A DNA stretch of 64,000 bases from Lacisediminihabitans sp046156175 (GTDB taxonomy: Bacteria; Actinomycetota; Actinomycetes; Actinomycetales; Microbacteriaceae), in contig NZ_JAYLVL010000004.1 of the NCBI RefSeq assembly GCF_046156175.1, forward strand, positions 310,001 through 374,000. Reading direction: 5' to 3'. Below, piece after piece: positions 1 through 8,794 of this stretch. The position numbers and the translations under genes were made by a program. The number at the start of each line of letters is the position of its first letter. Within the stretch, counting starts at the first letter, position 1. Under the pieces are notes generated by a model that worked only from the letters and a program-made list of their open reading frames with translations, did not search any database and was not told the DNA's origin.

Positions 1-120
1 GACAGGAGCCTGCTGGTTTCGAGAGGGCTGGCTGGAATCGACTTCGTCTCCGCCGTACATGATGGCCGACGAAGCGCCGCCGTACTGAAAGCCGATTGGC
101 TCGATCTCCACTCGACGTGA
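1..120 (+). CDS. 3' end of an unidentified upstream gene (partial)
   Basis: Frame 1 is open from the window edge to a TGA at 118-120 and has the G/C-rich third codon positions of the neighbouring genes. The 39 visible residues end in ADWLDLHST and match nothing I recognise. The stop lies 17 nt before the ATG at 138, the close spacing expected for an operon. Frame 2 is also open to a TGA at 86-88 but has weaker codon bias. Only the existence of an upstream gene in the same direction is claimed. Confidence 0.45.
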   Translation, partial: DRSLLVSRGLAGIDFVSAVHDGRRSAAVLKADWLDLHST

Positions 121-137
121 GTATCCGGAAGACCATC

Positions 138-1307
138 ATGATTGCTTTTGCCAAGACGCTCTGGGAAGCGACCCCAAAACCGGTCCAGGACGTCGTGGCT
201 ATGGCAGTCGACCGCGTGCAGGGGCAGAAGATCCCCGAGCCTCCGACCGCGGGTGGAACGCCGGTCAAGCTGTTCATCGCTCCGGCGAACTATGCGGGAC
301 AGGGGTACCGGTGGGCGCGAGCAGTCGAACTCGACCCTCGGGTTTCGGCGCGCAACATGGTCTACACGGAGATGAATCCATTCGGCTATGACGCGGATTT
401 TCCCGTGCGTTGGCGAACCGTCACTCATTCACACCGGTGGCAACGGGCACAACTCCGTGCGCTCACCGAAGACTTCACACACGTGCTCATCGAGGCGGAG
501 TTCCCACCCCTCGGCGGCTTGTACGCGCAAGACATCCGGCGCCAGGTCAAAGCGCTTCAGGACGGCGGAACCAGAGTGGCGATGGTGTGCCATGGGTCGG
601 ACATCCGCCTTCCCAGTCGTCATCGTGCCCTCGAGCAATGGTCTCCGTTTCAGGACGATGGCTGGGTGGATGTGCGCGAGGTCGAAGAAATGGCTGCCGA
701 TCACCGAAGACTCCTCGACGACCTGGCGCTCCCGACCTTCGTCTCGACGCCGGGCCTCCTGTTGGATGTCCCTTATGCGCACCTGCTTCCCGTCGTGATC
801 GAACCCAACAGATGGGCCTCGGACACACCGGTGTTGCAGCGGAGTCGACCCCGAGTGCTGCACGTGCCGTCGAACTCCCTCGTTAAGGGCACGGCGGAGA
901 TCGAGCCGGTCCTCTACAAGCTCCATGACGAGGGGGTCATCGAATACATCCGCGAGGAAAACGTCAGTCACGACAGCATGCCTGCTGCATATGCACAATC
1001 CGATATCGTGCTCGACCAATTCCGTCTCGGCGACTACGGGGTCGGTGCGTGTGAGGCGATGGCGGCGGGACGACTCGTGGTCTCCCACTTGAGCGACCAG
1101 GCGCGGGATGTCGTCGCTCAGACTGCGGGACTTCCCATTCCCATCCTCGAGGCGAATATCGATTCTCTCGAGCGAATTCTGCGCGAAGTCGTCGTCGACC
1201 GTCAGCGGGGTCGCGCGCTTGCCGAGCAAGGCCCGGCATTCGTCGCACGACTCCACGACGGCGGTATGGCTCGGACAGCCCTCGAACAGAACTTCCTTCG
1301 GTCCTGA
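138..1307 (+). CDS. GT4-like glycosyltransferase, NYAGQGY paralogue 1
   Basis: Probable cytoplasmic glycosyltransferase of about 389 aa acting in surface polysaccharide assembly. The N-terminal half carries APANYAGQGYRWARA, HVLIEAE and CHGSDIR. The C-terminal half has a GT-B style donor region with SDIVLDQF and CEAMAAGR, as in GT4 enzymes. I chose ATG 138 because GGAAG sits 6 nt upstream; a TTG at 96 would add 14 residues but overlaps the upstream reading frame. It is clearly paralogous to the gene at 2496 and more distantly to the one at 10770. The sugar transferred cannot be told from sequence. Confidence 0.75.
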   Translation: MIAFAKTLWEATPKPVQDVVAMAVDRVQGQKIPEPPTAGGTPVKLFIAPANYAGQGYRWARAVELDPRVSARNMVYTEMNPFGYDADFPVRWRTVTHSHRWQRAQLRALTEDFTHVLIEAEFPPLGGLYAQDIRRQVKALQDGGTRVAMVCHGSDIRLPSRHRALEQWSPFQDDGWVDVREVEEMAADHRRLLDDLALPTFVSTPGLLLDVPYAHLLPVVIEPNRWASDTPVLQRSRPRVLHVPSNSLVKGTAEIEPVLYKLHDEGVIEYIREENVSHDSMPAAYAQSDIVLDQFRLGDYGVGACEAMAAGRLVVSHLSDQARDVVAQTAGLPIPILEANIDSLERILREVVVDRQRGRALAEQGPAFVARLHDGGMARTALEQNFLRS

Positions 1308-1341
1308 GCGGACACCGACAATCCACTAGGGACCACAGCCC

Positions 1342-2499
1342 ATGCGCATCATCATTGCTAGCCGGATCTTTTCACCAGAGCCTGCCGCCGCGTCCTTCAT
1401 GCTCGAGGCTGTAGCGCGGGGGTTTGCCGCCGCCGGCCACCAGGTGGTGGTGCTGACGACGTCGCCGCCCCGCGGTACGTCCCCCGTTGATCTCCCGGGC
1501 GTCATCGTGCGTCGATTCCCAGTCCTCAGGGACCGCACTGGATATGTGCGTGGATATCTTCCCTACCTGAGTTTCGACATTCCACTCCTCTTCCGGATGC
1601 TCTTTCGACGCCGGGCGGACCTATATTTCGTCGAGCCCCCGCCAACGACCGGGGCGGTCGTGCGGACAGTGGCGACCCTCGTCCGTCGTCCGTACTTTTA
1701 CGATGCAGCTGATATCTGGTCGGATGCCGCGAGCATGGCCACATCGTCAGCCCTGGTGCTCCGCCTATTGCGCCTCGTGGAGAAGTTCGCGATGCGTGGG
1801 GCGCGCCGGGCTTTCACCATTTCTAGTGGCGTCGCGAATCGTATGCGTGAGCTCGACATCCATACTCCGACCACTGTGATCGGGTTCGGCGTTGACGTCG
1901 GCGTCTTCCGATTCGAAGAGGCGAAACCCAGCGACTACCGCTACTTCGTCTATGCGGGAACCTATTCCGAATGGCACGGAGCCGGCATCTTCGTCGACGC
2001 TTTCGCGCGATTCTCGGTTGACCATCCCGAATACAGGCTTGTCTTCGTGGGAAACGGCACCGATCGCGCACTCTTGGAGAAGCGAACCGCAGAACTCAGC
2101 CTGGATTCGGTGGACTTCTTAGAATCGATAGGGGCAGCCCAGTTGGCCACCCTGCTCGCATCGGCCGATGCCGCCCTTGCAAGCCTGAAGCCGGGCGGAG
2201 GGTATGACTACGCATTCACGACCAAGGTCTACTCGTCACTTGCGGTGGGCTGTCCGACTGTGTTCACCGGTATCGGTCCGACAAAGGACTTCCTCGAGGG
2301 GATCGATCCTTCCCGTCGGGCCGGTCTGGCCGTCGACTACGACGTCGACGCCGTCGCTTCCGCCCTGGCTTCGATTGCCGCCGATCCAGTGTCGCGGCCG
2401 CGCCGTCAGGCACTGAGCGACTGGGCGCGGCAGAGCTTCTCGCTTTCTGCGATCGCCGACACTGTCGTGCGCGAGTCGCTCTCCGGAGCCCGAAAGTGA
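1342..2499 (+). CDS. Glycosyltransferase family 4 (WbuB/WcaI-like)
   Basis: A 385-aa GT-B glycosyltransferase. The N-terminus, MRIIIASRIFSPEPAAASF, is the typical opening of WcaI/WbuB-like enzymes that add amino or deoxy sugars to lipid-linked oligosaccharides. The C-terminal domain has YAGTYSEWHGAGIFVDAF followed by FVGNGTD, the donor-binding part of the GT4 fold. The gene starts 34 nt after the preceding stop, and its TGA overlaps the GTG of the next gene, so the three genes probably form one operon. The acceptor and donor are unknown. Confidence 0.8.
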   Translation: MRIIIASRIFSPEPAAASFMLEAVARGFAAAGHQVVVLTTSPPRGTSPVDLPGVIVRRFPVLRDRTGYVRGYLPYLSFDIPLLFRMLFRRRADLYFVEPPPTTGAVVRTVATLVRRPYFYDAADIWSDAASMATSSALVLRLLRLVEKFAMRGARRAFTISSGVANRMRELDIHTPTTVIGFGVDVGVFRFEEAKPSDYRYFVYAGTYSEWHGAGIFVDAFARFSVDHPEYRLVFVGNGTDRALLEKRTAELSLDSVDFLESIGAAQLATLLASADAALASLKPGGGYDYAFTTKVYSSLAVGCPTVFTGIGPTKDFLEGIDPSRRAGLAVDYDVDAVASALASIAADPVSRPRRQALSDWARQSFSLSAIADTVVRESLSGARK

Positions 2500-3749
2500 A
2501 CCGCATCGCGAAGCTGGCCAACACGCTCTCTTCCTCACTGGTGCGAAACAGGCACCGGTTGCCGCATTTCGTCAATCGACTCATCGATGACGTCGCCAAG
2601 AACCCCGATGGGGTCCTCTCACGAATTTCATCCTTCTTCCTCGGCGGCTCGAGTCGATCGCAGGTGCCACCCGCGACCCCAGTACCGGACAAGCCGATCC
2701 GGGTCTTCATCGGTCCGACCAATTACGCCGGCCAGGGCTACCTGTGGGCTCGCGCACTCGAAACGGATGGCCGATTCGGGGCGCGAAACATGGCTGTCGA
2801 GCTCCCGGGCGGCTTCCATTTCGACGCCGACACTTCTGTGCCGGTGTCTGTCTACAACCATTCGCCCCGCTGGCAGAAAGCTGAGCTGGCTGCGGTGGAG
2901 CGATTCAGCCACGTGCTCATCGAGGCAGAGCGACCGCTGTTCGGGAGCCTGTTCAACCGCGAAGTCAAACGGGAAATCGAGGAGCTTCAGCGCCGGGGTG
3001 TGTCGTGTGCTTTTCTTTGTCATGGCACTGACATACGATCGCCCTCTGCTCATGCGGCCGACAACCGCTGGTCACCGTTCCGCGAACTCTCGGCACAGAA
3101 TCAGGCACTTCAGGCCGATGCGGACGCCAACTTGATCCTGCTGAGGACGACGGGCTTGCCGGTATTCGTTTCCACGCCCGACTTGCTCACCGATGTTCCG
3201 TGGGGAACCTGGTGCCCGGTTGTCGTGGACGCAGATCGCTGGTCTGGCGGACGCGAGTTGTACAGCCGGACGCTGCCGGTGGTGACGCATATCCCGAGCA
3301 TGGGTTCGATCAAGGGCACGCAGCTCATCGAACCTCTTCTGAGGGAGCTCGATGGTGCAGGGGTGATCGAATATCGCAGCATCACCGGCGTATCCTCCAG
3401 CCTCATGCCTTCTCTGATCGGGGATTCGGATATCGTCCTCGACCAGTTCCTTCTGGGTGCCTACGGAGTCGCCGCCGTAGAAGCGATGGCTTCCGGCCGA
3501 ATTGTTGTCGGCCACGTGTTGCCGGAGACCCGTGCGCGCGTGGGGCAACTCACGGGGCTCCAACTGCCCATTGTCGAAGCTGACCCGGAATCGCTGCGTG
3601 AGGTGTTGCTCGGGCTGATTGCGGACCGAAGCCGCGGATCCGAGGCGGCAGATGCCGGCCGCATCTTCTCTCGTAGCGTGCACTCTGGAGAGATGAGCGC
3701 TGAAGCTCTCCGGGCAGGCTGGATCACGGCTGCCGGCAGCGACTCTTAG
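2496..3749 (+). CDS. GT4-like glycosyltransferase, NYAGQGY paralogue 2
   Basis: A 417-aa glycosyltransferase paralogous to the gene at 138. Shared blocks in the same order are GPTNYAGQGYLWARA, HVLIEAERP, CHGTDIRSPS, WSPF, SIKGTQLIEPLL, DIVLDQF and EAMASGR. It starts at GTG 2496, inside the stop of the preceding gene (GTGA overlap), which implies translational coupling. Its 3' end overlaps the convergent acyltransferase by 4 bp. Two paralogues separated by one other glycosyltransferase suggests a duplication followed by specialisation for successive linkages (inference). Confidence 0.75.
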   Translation: MNRIAKLANTLSSSLVRNRHRLPHFVNRLIDDVAKNPDGVLSRISSFFLGGSSRSQVPPATPVPDKPIRVFIGPTNYAGQGYLWARALETDGRFGARNMAVELPGGFHFDADTSVPVSVYNHSPRWQKAELAAVERFSHVLIEAERPLFGSLFNREVKREIEELQRRGVSCAFLCHGTDIRSPSAHAADNRWSPFRELSAQNQALQADADANLILLRTTGLPVFVSTPDLLTDVPWGTWCPVVVDADRWSGGRELYSRTLPVVTHIPSMGSIKGTQLIEPLLRELDGAGVIEYRSITGVSSSLMPSLIGDSDIVLDQFLLGAYGVAAVEAMASGRIVVGHVLPETRARVGQLTGLQLPIVEADPESLREVLLGLIADRSRGSEAADAGRIFSRSVHSGEMSAEALRAGWITAAGSDS

Positions 3750-4882
3750 CCAGAGACCAGCGCGGACCGATTTGCACGGGTGTCTTTCCATCGGCGCAGT
3801 CGCTTCTCGATCGGCCTCTGCACGAAATGGTGGAGCGCTGCAGCCACGGCGATGTCAAGCGCAAGAAGCAGCGCAAACCAGAGGAGGTTCAACCAACTCG
3901 CCGGCTGACTTCCGAAAATCGAGAGGAAGACGTACATGATCGTCGCGTGTACCAGGTAGAAGGCGAAAGACAACTCTCCGAGCCGCACGTGAAAGCGATG
4001 TGCAAAGACCGACGGCCGACCCGAAAGGCTTCGAACCGCCACACCCAGGATCGCCAGCACGCAGGCTACGGTGATCAACTCATTCGAGAAGGTCGTGACG
4101 AGTAGAGCGGGAATGCCGCCGGCGCGATATCGGGGAATCAGGACCAGAGCGACAAGCACAGCGACGATCGAAGTGAGACCGACCCACGCGGGTACCCTGG
4201 GGCGCCAACCGCAGCGCATGGCCCACGCGAGAGCCATTCCCAACGCGAACTCGGTCACCCGGGTGACAGGCAGGGGAATCAGGGAAAACCATTCCCCTGG
4301 TGATGACGCGGTCAGTGCGCGGAATGCAAAGGCGATCGCCACCACAACGATCATGAATATGAGCGAGCCGCGCACCCGCATCCGGCCGAGCAATCGCGAT
4401 ATGTAGGGATGCAGCGCGTAGAAGAATGCCTCGCAGGTGAGAGTCCACGCAGCGGGATTACCCGAAAACAGGATCGTCGGGTTCAGGGACCAGCCCTGAA
4501 GGAGAACGACAGAGAGAGCGAGGACGCCGAGGCTCACAGGTTTGACCCACGTCTGAGCCGGATTCGGATCGAAACTGTAGAACACCGGGATCGCAACGAG
4601 CAACGCGACGATGTGTGATGGCCAGACCCGAGCAAAGCGGCGCCAGTAGAACGTGGATTGGGATACCTTCGCGGACGCTGACCAGGTGAGGACAAAGCCC
4701 GAGAGCACAAAGAAGAACGTCACGCCATAGAAGCCTTCGCCGAGGAACGCGCTGGCCAGTGGCGGAAGCGGGGCGAACACGAGCATGTGAAAGGTGAACA
4801 CGAAGAAGGCCGCGTACCACCGAAGTCCGGTCAGGGCATCGATCCGCGGCATTCGTTGCGACAGAATTTCAGTGGTAGTCAC
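3746..4882 (-). CDS. Acyltransferase family 3 (OafA-like O-acetyltransferase)
   Basis: A 378-aa integral membrane acyltransferase with about ten hydrophobic segments. The N-terminus has RIDALTGLRWYAAFFVFTFH, with the family's L-x-x-L-R-x-x-A-A-x-x-V-x-x-x-H block, followed by FFVLSGFVL and FYWRRFARVWPSH, the R-R-x-x-R-x-x-P signature. Such enzymes move acetyl or similar groups across the membrane onto surface sugars. It lies convergent to the glycosyltransferase operon and 88 bp downstream of the formyltransferase on the same strand, so both may decorate the same glycan. Confidence 0.85.
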   Translation of the reverse strand: MTTTEILSQRMPRIDALTGLRWYAAFFVFTFHMLVFAPLPPLASAFLGEGFYGVTFFFVLSGFVLTWSASAKVSQSTFYWRRFARVWPSHIVALLVAIPVFYSFDPNPAQTWVKPVSLGVLALSVVLLQGWSLNPTILFSGNPAAWTLTCEAFFYALHPYISRLLGRMRVRGSLIFMIVVVAIAFAFRALTASSPGEWFSLIPLPVTRVTEFALGMALAWAMRCGWRPRVPAWVGLTSIVAVLVALVLIPRYRAGGIPALLVTTFSNELITVACVLAILGVAVRSLSGRPSVFAHRFHVRLGELSFAFYLVHATIMYVFLSIFGSQPASWLNLLWFALLLALDIAVAAALHHFVQRPIEKRLRRWKDTRANRSALVSG

Positions 4883-4970
4883 TCGACGGTTCCGAACTCC
4901 GCGAATCGGCGTGCTCCAGAAGCGCGAAGACCTCGTAAATTTGCTCGAGTTCGAGCATCAGGAATTTTTC

Positions 4971-5879
4971 TCAAAGGAATCTCGAAGTCAGCAGACTGAA
5001 CCTGATTGGATCGATCCTGGACTCTATCTCGTCAAGAATGAGACCCGAGCTTTGCCCGCAGGCAATCACAGGGCTTGAACCGATCATCCTGATCACCTGT
5101 CCCGGCGCGCCATAGTACTTAGCGTCGCTGTCAGGCGATGCCCTCCAAATAACTACCCGCTCCCCTTTCAGAGTGCTAAAAGCCCCCGGGTATGGCTTGG
5201 ACTGTGCCCTTACAGCTCTCGCGATCACTGAGGCTGGTTGGCTCCAGTTGATTCGACCATCTAGTGGCGAACGAGCGCCCGAAAATGATGGGGATTCATC
5301 AGTCTGCTGGAAAAGCGTGTGAGCGCCAGAGGCGATCGCGTGTGCTGCACCTGCAACTGCAAGCGAGCTTGCATGGTCCAGTCGATTCAAAATATCCGAC
5401 ACATACATCGATTCGTCTACGGGGACGCTTCCTTGAATCGCGATCGGACCCTCATCCATTTCGTCACTCATCTTAAAGAGCGAATACCCAATTCTTGTTT
5501 CGCCGTTCATGATTGCCCACACCACCGGAGCGGATCCCCGATAGCTCGGAAGCCGTGAGTAATGAAGACCAAAGAATCCTTGGGGAATGCTTTGAAGGAC
5601 CGCCGAGGGTATCAGGCGGTACCAGCCTGCCACCAGCACGAGATCAACACCTAAACTCAACAGGAATTGATACGCAGCCGCAGGCGACGCCGAAATCTCG
5701 GTTGGACAGCTTCTCGATTTACCCGCCTCGATGATGTCCGGCAGTCTTGAACGAGAGTCCGTACTGTCGTCCAAAGTGATGATGCCTGCGACGTTAACAG
5801 ATCGATCAGCAAGAAGAGCCTCGACGAGTCGAAGACATGTTGTCTTGGTCCCCAACACAGCAATTCTCGGTGATTTCAA
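4971..5879 (-). CDS. Sugar N-formyltransferase (methionyl-tRNA formyltransferase fold)
   Basis: A 302-aa protein of the formyltransferase fold, predicted to use N10-formyl-tetrahydrofolate to formylate an amino sugar nucleotide. Visible signatures are LGVDLVLVAGWYRLIP, GLHYSRLPSYRGSAPVVWAI and the C-terminal INWSQPASVIARAVRA block. The catalytic Asn-x-His of tRNA formyltransferases reads Gly-Leu-His here, and the Asp motif reads MDEGPI rather than LDTGD. I chose TTG 5879 because AAGGAG lies 5 nt upstream; the frame stays open to 6149 but the extra residues look non-coding. Several lines here count only 45-55% GC, suggesting transfer. The likely substrate comes from the SDR and aminotransferase encoded divergently at 6100 and 7062. 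Confidence 0.75.
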   Translation of the reverse strand: MKSPRIAVLGTKTTCLRLVEALLADRSVNVAGIITLDDSTDSRSRLPDIIEAGKSRSCPTEISASPAAAYQFLLSLGVDLVLVAGWYRLIPSAVLQSIPQGFFGLHYSRLPSYRGSAPVVWAIMNGETRIGYSLFKMSDEMDEGPIAIQGSVPVDESMYVSDILNRLDHASSLAVAGAAHAIASGAHTLFQQTDESPSFSGARSPLDGRINWSQPASVIARAVRAQSKPYPGAFSTLKGERVVIWRASPDSDAKYYGAPGQVIRMIGSSPVIACGQSSGLILDEIESRIDPIRFSLLTSRFL

Positions 5880-5910
5880 GTTGTCTCCTTCAGGCTGGGC
5901 CCATAACACC

Positions 5911-6096
5911 TTACCTTTGGTAAATCCCTTTGACAGGCAATTCTTCCACGCAGAGCGCTCCTCCGTCCTCTGAGCGCTTGACCAGCCTGCCGATAGAGCT
6001 CCGAGGATGTTTGTCGAGCAATGCTGCGATTTTCCGAGAGATAGACTCTTCATTTGGCTCAAGGAATGGGCCCGTCCACAGTAAGCGAAAGGCCAA
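5911..6096 (-). pseudogene. Possible 3' remnant of a lost gene (61 codons)
   Basis: An open frame of 61 codons lies immediately upstream of the formyltransferase on the same strand and ends in VEELPVKGIYQR. It has no convincing ribosome binding site before its only start-like codon (TTG 6096), and the frame runs into a stop at 6118-6120 inside the divergent SDR gene. Its composition looks protein-like and AT-richer than neighbours. The VEEL-x-x-x-G ending recalls C-termini of formyltransferase-type proteins, but this is a weak resemblance. It may be a gene whose 5' part was removed when the locus recombined, or merely leader sequence. Confidence 0.3.
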
Positions 6097-6099
6097 TTG

Positions 6100-7065
6100 G
6101 TGCCGATCAGATCTCGTTCAGTTCTCGTCACCGGCGGCGCGGGATTCATCGGTAGTCATCTCGTCGATCGCCTCATTCTCGAGAATCCGAAGAAGATCGT
6201 CGTCGTCGACAACTTCTTTCTCGGCAATGAACGGAATCTCGACGATGCCCGGCGAAATCGGCCGGATGTAGAGGTCCTGCGACTCGATGCATCGAACCTC
6301 GCGGCCATGCAGGATGTCGTCACACAATTCGAGATCGACACGGTCTTCGACCTGGCCGTGGTCCCGCTGCCCACATCGCTGCTCTATCCGCACTGGACCA
6401 TGCAGACCAACATCGGTATTACGTCGACGTTCTGCGAGATCGCTCGCCGAGGACTCATCGGCAGGCTGGTGCACATGTCGAGCTCAGAGGCCTACGGATC
6501 CGGGCGCTACGTTCCGATGGATGAGGATCACCCCCACGACGCGATCACGCCGTACGCGGCGGCCAAGTCCGCCGAAGACCACATAATTCGTTCCTATGTG
6601 CGCACATTCGGTATCGACGCGACTGTGATCAGACCCTTCAACAACTACGGGCCTCGGCAGAACCCCGGGTCATACGCCGGAATCATCCCCATAATCGTGC
6701 AGCGGGTGTTGTCCGGCGAACCCATCGAGGTCCATGGCGATGGCGAGCAGACCCGCGATTTCACCTTTGTGCGCGACACCGTCGACCTGACCGTGGCGAT
6801 CCACGATGAACCGGCCTGTCGCGGAGCAGAGCTGAACGTCGCGACCGGCGTCGGGACGTCGGTGAACGAGCTCGTGGCCCGGATATTGTCGATCATGAGC
6901 GCACCCGATCACCCCATAATCCACACGGAGGAGCGCCCGGGTGACGTGCGCCGCCATCTCGCAGACGTCTCTCGGCTCGTTTCGCTGATCGGACGGCAGC
7001 CGGCCGTGCTGAGCGAAGAGGCTCTTACCGAGACGGTCGACTGGTACGTCAGGGAGCTTTCGTGA
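6100..7065 (+). CDS. NAD-dependent epimerase/dehydratase (extended SDR)
   Basis: A 321-aa extended short-chain dehydrogenase acting on a nucleotide sugar. It has the Rossmann motif TGGAGFIGSH at the N-terminus, the Ser and Glu of SSSEAYG, and catalytic Tyr/Lys in PYAAAKSAEDH, followed by RPFNNYGPRQ. The SSSEAYG block resembles UDP-GlcNAc 4,6-dehydratases of the LegB type as well as epimerases, so the reaction is uncertain. I chose GTG 6100 because AAAGG lies 7 nt upstream; TTG 6097 is adjacent. It heads a forward operon and overlaps the aminotransferase by 4 bp. A 4,6-dehydratase followed by transamination and N-formylation is a plausible route. Confidence 0.8.
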   Translation: MPIRSRSVLVTGGAGFIGSHLVDRLILENPKKIVVVDNFFLGNERNLDDARRNRPDVEVLRLDASNLAAMQDVVTQFEIDTVFDLAVVPLPTSLLYPHWTMQTNIGITSTFCEIARRGLIGRLVHMSSSEAYGSGRYVPMDEDHPHDAITPYAAAKSAEDHIIRSYVRTFGIDATVIRPFNNYGPRQNPGSYAGIIPIIVQRVLSGEPIEVHGDGEQTRDFTFVRDTVDLTVAIHDEPACRGAELNVATGVGTSVNELVARILSIMSAPDHPIIHTEERPGDVRRHLADVSRLVSLIGRQPAVLSEEALTETVDWYVRELS

Positions 7066-8177
7066 GGTTGAACGTGCCGCTGACGGATTCGGAGGAACTC
7101 GCAGCGATTGGAGAGGTGCTCGAGTCGGGGTTCCTCACGCAGGGTCCCAAGACGGCTGAATTCGAGCGGCTGATAGCTGATCGCATCGGTTCTACCTCGG
7201 CATTCGGTACGAGTTCCGCGACCACCGGACTGCACCTCGCCCTTCACGCGATCGGAGTGCAGCCGGGTGATGAGGTGATCGTTCCCGACTTCAGCTTCCC
7301 GGCTACGGCGAACGCAGTGATCCAGCAGGGTGCGATTCCGGTATTCGTGGACATCGAACTCGATACCTTCAATATCGACCCAAGCCTGCTGGAACGGGCG
7401 ATCAGTCCGAGGACGACGGCGATCATGCCGGTTCATGCGTTCGGGCTCACGGCGAATATGAGCGCGATCAATGAGATTGCCGCGCGTCACGGCATCCCCG
7501 TGATCGAGGATGCTGCTTGCGCTCTCGGTGCCACGCACCGCGGGAGAGAAGCAGGCACGCTGGGGCTCGCCGGAGTATTCTCCTTCCATCCCCGCAAGAT
7601 CATCACGACGGCGGAAGGTGGACTCATCTCCACCTCGGATCCGGAGCTCGCCGCCAAGATCGCCGTGCTGCGGTCGCATGGCGCCGTTCGCGGGTCCCAC
7701 TTCATGTCTTTCATTGACGCGGGCTTCAATTATCGGCTGAGCGACATCCACGCAGCCATCGGTATCGCGCAGATGAGGAAGCTCGATTTCATCCTGGAGC
7801 GGCGACGTTCGCTGGCCTCGATCTATGACGACCTCCTGTCCGACGTCGACGGGGTGATTCCTCCGTCGGTGCCCGAGGGTGATCTGCACTCCTATCAGTC
7901 CTACGTGGTGCTGCTCGAGGATGACGTCGATCGTGACGCTGTGATCGACCGGATGCGCGAGGCGGACATCGAGACAACTCTCGGCACGTATTCGATGCAC
8001 CTCCAGCCGTACTTCCGCTCACGGTTCGGCATCGACGATCGAGAGCTTCCCGCCGCGACGCGCGCACAGCGCAGTGCTTTGACGCTTCCCCTGTATCCGC
8101 AGCTAGAGAATGGTCAACTGGAGTCTGTCGCCGCTTCGATGAGGCAGGCAGTCGCTGGCTCGAGGCTCAGACCATGA
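7062..8177 (+). CDS. DegT/DnrJ/EryC1-family sugar aminotransferase (LegC-like)
   Basis: A 371-aa PLP-dependent aminotransferase of the DegT/DnrJ/EryC1 family, expected to convert a keto nucleotide sugar to the amino sugar with glutamate. The N-terminal SGFLTQGPKTAEFE, the cofactor-side VIEDAACALGA and the PLP lysine in FHPRKIITTAEGG are all present. The residue before the Lys is Arg, whereas most sugar aminotransferases have Thr. It starts at GTG 7062 inside the stop of the SDR gene and overlaps hisH by 4 bp, so the three are translationally coupled. It is one of four DegT-type enzymes in the window. Confidence 0.88.
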   Translation: MRLNVPLTDSEELAAIGEVLESGFLTQGPKTAEFERLIADRIGSTSAFGTSSATTGLHLALHAIGVQPGDEVIVPDFSFPATANAVIQQGAIPVFVDIELDTFNIDPSLLERAISPRTTAIMPVHAFGLTANMSAINEIAARHGIPVIEDAACALGATHRGREAGTLGLAGVFSFHPRKIITTAEGGLISTSDPELAAKIAVLRSHGAVRGSHFMSFIDAGFNYRLSDIHAAIGIAQMRKLDFILERRRSLASIYDDLLSDVDGVIPPSVPEGDLHSYQSYVVLLEDDVDRDAVIDRMREADIETTLGTYSMHLQPYFRSRFGIDDRELPAATRAQRSALTLPLYPQLENGQLESVAASMRQAVAGSRLRP

Positions 8178-8794
8178 CCGCCCCCATTTCGATCGTCGAC
8201 TATGGGGTCGGCAATGTCGCGTCCATCGCGAACATGCTGAAGAAGGCCGGATACGACAGCGAGCTCACCGGAGATCCTGAGCGGATCGCCGCCGCTGACA
8301 AGATAATCCTGCCTGGTGTCGGAGCGTTCGACAGGGCCGCGATCAAGCTCAGAGAGACGGGGCTGGGCGCACTCGTGGTCGAGCGCGCTCTCGCGGGAGC
8401 GCAGATCCTCGGCGTTTGTCTCGGGATGCAACTGCTTCTCGATGAGAGCGAGGAGGGGGTTGAGCCAGGTCTGGGCATCATTCCGGGCCGTGTGCGCCGA
8501 TTCCCCCGTGACGTCGCGGGGGTGAACCTCCGGGTCCCGCATATGGGGTGGAACACGATTCATCGGGCCGGCCACCTCGACACTCTTCCGAACGTGGCAG
8601 AAGGCGATCGCTTCTATTTCGTCCACTCGTACTATGCGGATCCGTTGGATGAGGGCGACCGCATGGCGACGACCGAGCATGGGGTTCCGTTCACCTCGAT
8701 GGTGCGACGGGGAACGGTCATCGGTGCCCAATTCCACCCGGAGAAGAGCCATAAGACCGGACTCAAGCTTCTTTCCGACTTCGCGGCAGCATGA
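8174..8794 (+). CDS. hisH: HisH-type glutamine amidotransferase subunit
   Basis: A 206-aa class I glutaminase homologous to imidazole glycerol phosphate synthase subunit HisH. The nucleophile Cys82 lies in GVCLGMQLL, and His188 and Glu190 lie in FHPEKSHK, so the triad is complete. It would hydrolyse glutamine and pass ammonia to the HisF-like barrel encoded directly downstream (ATGA overlap at 8791). The absence of other his genes and the fused amidotransferase partner argue for a role in sugar amidination, like HisH2 of Pseudomonas B-band O-antigen loci, rather than histidine synthesis. Confidence 0.9.
   Translation: MTAPISIVDYGVGNVASIANMLKKAGYDSELTGDPERIAAADKIILPGVGAFDRAAIKLRETGLGALVVERALAGAQILGVCLGMQLLLDESEEGVEPGLGIIPGRVRRFPRDVAGVNLRVPHMGWNTIHRAGHLDTLPNVAEGDRFYFVHSYYADPLDEGDRMATTEHGVPFTSMVRRGTVIGAQFHPEKSHKTGLKLLSDFAAA

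Noticed and set aside
429..1256. 275-codon antisense frame over the first glycosyltransferase
   Set aside because: Such long antisense frames are expected in high-GC DNA; the plus strand has clear family motifs and the antisense does not.
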